Origin: JAJXWB01 sp964634325
Lineage (GTDB): Bacteria; Pseudomonadota; Alphaproteobacteria; Rhizobiales; Beijerinckiaceae
Assembly (NCBI GenBank): GCA_964634325.1
Contig: CAZWJF010000013.1
Coordinates: forward strand, 19,288 to 83,287
Direction: 5' to 3'
Length of the DNA: 64,000 bases
This document shows, piece after piece, positions 63,505 to 64,000 of the stretch (position 1 is its first letter; every line of letters starts with the position of its first letter). The notes under the pieces are model-generated. The model was not told where the DNA came from. It did no database searches and saw only the letters and a list, made by a program, of their open reading frames with translations. Made by a program: the position numbers and the translations under genes.

Positions 63505-64000
63505 TCAGACTGTCTTGTCCGGCGACTGACACAAGTCCGCGATCACGCAGCGCGCGCAATCCGGTTTGCGCGCCTTGCACACGTAGCGCCCGTGCAGGAT
63601 CAGCCAATGGTGCGCGTGCAGGAGAAATTCCTGCGGGATGATCTTCGAGAGGCCGAGTTCGACTTCGAGCGGCGTCTTGCCGCGCGCCAGCGGTATGCGG
63701 TTCGACAGCCGGAATAGGTGCGTGTCCACCGCAATCGTCGGCTCGCCGAAAGCGATGTTGCGCACGACATTTGCTGTCTTGCGCCCGACGCCGGGCAGCG
63801 CCTCCAGCGAAGCCGCATCGTGCGGAACCTGCCCGCCGTGCTTGTCGACGAGGATCTGCGACAGCGCGATCACGTTCTTCGCCTTGGCGCGGAACAGGCC
63901 GATCGTCTTGATATGGTCGCGAACTTTCTCTTCGCCGAGCGCCAGCATTAATGGGATGGTCCGCCCCGTCCTCCCGCCCGAGACTGGGGCATCGGCAAAG
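63505..64000 (-). CDS. nth: Endonuclease III, C-terminal part (5' end outside window)
   Basis: Bifunctional DNA glycosylase/AP lyase for oxidised pyrimidines in base excision repair. The frame is open to the window edge. The visible part has the helix-hairpin-helix LPGVGRKTANVV with the catalytic lysine, the catalytic aspartate in AVDTHLFRLSNR, and the 4Fe-4S cluster C-x6-C-x2-C-x5-C in CKARKPDCARCVIADLC. An internal ATG at 63948 is not the start: it sits in the middle of the family alignment. Residues just before it (63949-63990) look unlike the usual family sequence. Confidence 0.93.
   Translation of the reverse strand, partial: FADAPVSGGRTGRTIPLMLALGEEKVRDHIKTIGLFRAKAKNVIALSQILVDKHGGQVPHDAASLEALPGVGRKTANVVRNIAFGEPTIAVDTHLFRLSNRIPLARGKTPLEVELGLSKIIPQEFLLHAHHWLILHGRYVCKARKPDCARCVIADLCQSPDKTV

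Overview
The window is a gene-dense, GC-rich stretch of an alphaproteobacterial chromosome, most likely from the order Hyphomicrobiales (Rhizobiales). The call rests on gene content: a dnaK/dnaJ locus followed by a phospholipid N-methyltransferase (pmtA), a DivL-type pseudo-histidine kinase with tyrosine at the phosphoacceptor site, AddAB instead of RecBCD, a full Cpa/Tad pilus locus and an intracellular PHB depolymerase. I see no insertion sequences, prophage genes, CRISPR arrays, tRNAs or rRNAs. The coding strand changes often and there is no obvious island of foreign composition.

Layout. 1-2960: end of ppc, a dienelactone hydrolase-like gene, and a solo CbiM-type metal permease behind a clear cobalamin riboswitch. 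3000-7800: dnaK, an uncharacterised secreted protein, dnaJ and pmtA. 7780-10800: an NTF2-like gene divergent from an HxlR regulator with paired palindromes between them, then pyrF and small proteins. 10880-25530: central and acyl-CoA metabolism (class I fumarase, quinone oxidoreductase, feruloyl-CoA synthase, M20 amidohydrolase, malonyl-CoA synthetase and decarboxylase, PHB depolymerase, GST, gamma-glutamyltransferase). 25590-28160: nucleoside salvage operon (cytidine deaminase, purine nucleoside phosphorylase, thymidine phosphorylase). 28170-31270: YjbQ, NlpC/P60, MarR and M17 aminopeptidase on the minus strand.

31290-43380 is the Tad pilus locus. It holds tadD (+), then tadC, tadB, cpaF, cpaE, cpaD, cpaC, cpaB, cpaA and a 54-residue Flp pilin (all -), then a stand-alone secretin N-domain protein and two TadE/G-like pseudopilins (+). 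Three transcription units carry near-consensus CtrA-like boxes (TTAA-N7-TTAA with one mismatch). 43390-49640: phosphomannomutase/phosphoglucomutase, HrpB helicase and Kup potassium transporter.

49630-60930 is a tightly coupled minus-strand operon reading divL, tsaE-amgK fusion, murU, addB, addA. It links cell-cycle signalling, tRNA t6A synthesis, peptidoglycan-sugar recycling and double-strand break repair. 61140-63490 holds a 3-hydroxybenzoate 6-hydroxylase and a gentisate dioxygenase behind a promoter with an embedded palindrome. The window ends inside nth (endonuclease III).

The only stretch over 300 bases without a gene is 2725-3182, which is filled by the riboswitch and the dnaK promoter region. 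The next longest gaps, 41096-41387, 60932-61217 and 22822-23085, are discussed where a signal was found. In 22822-23085 I see nothing I can support. No wholly new system is evident. The least-explained items are the secreted protein wedged between dnaK and dnaJ, the shared regulatory boxes of the Tad locus, and the five-gene divL-addA operon.
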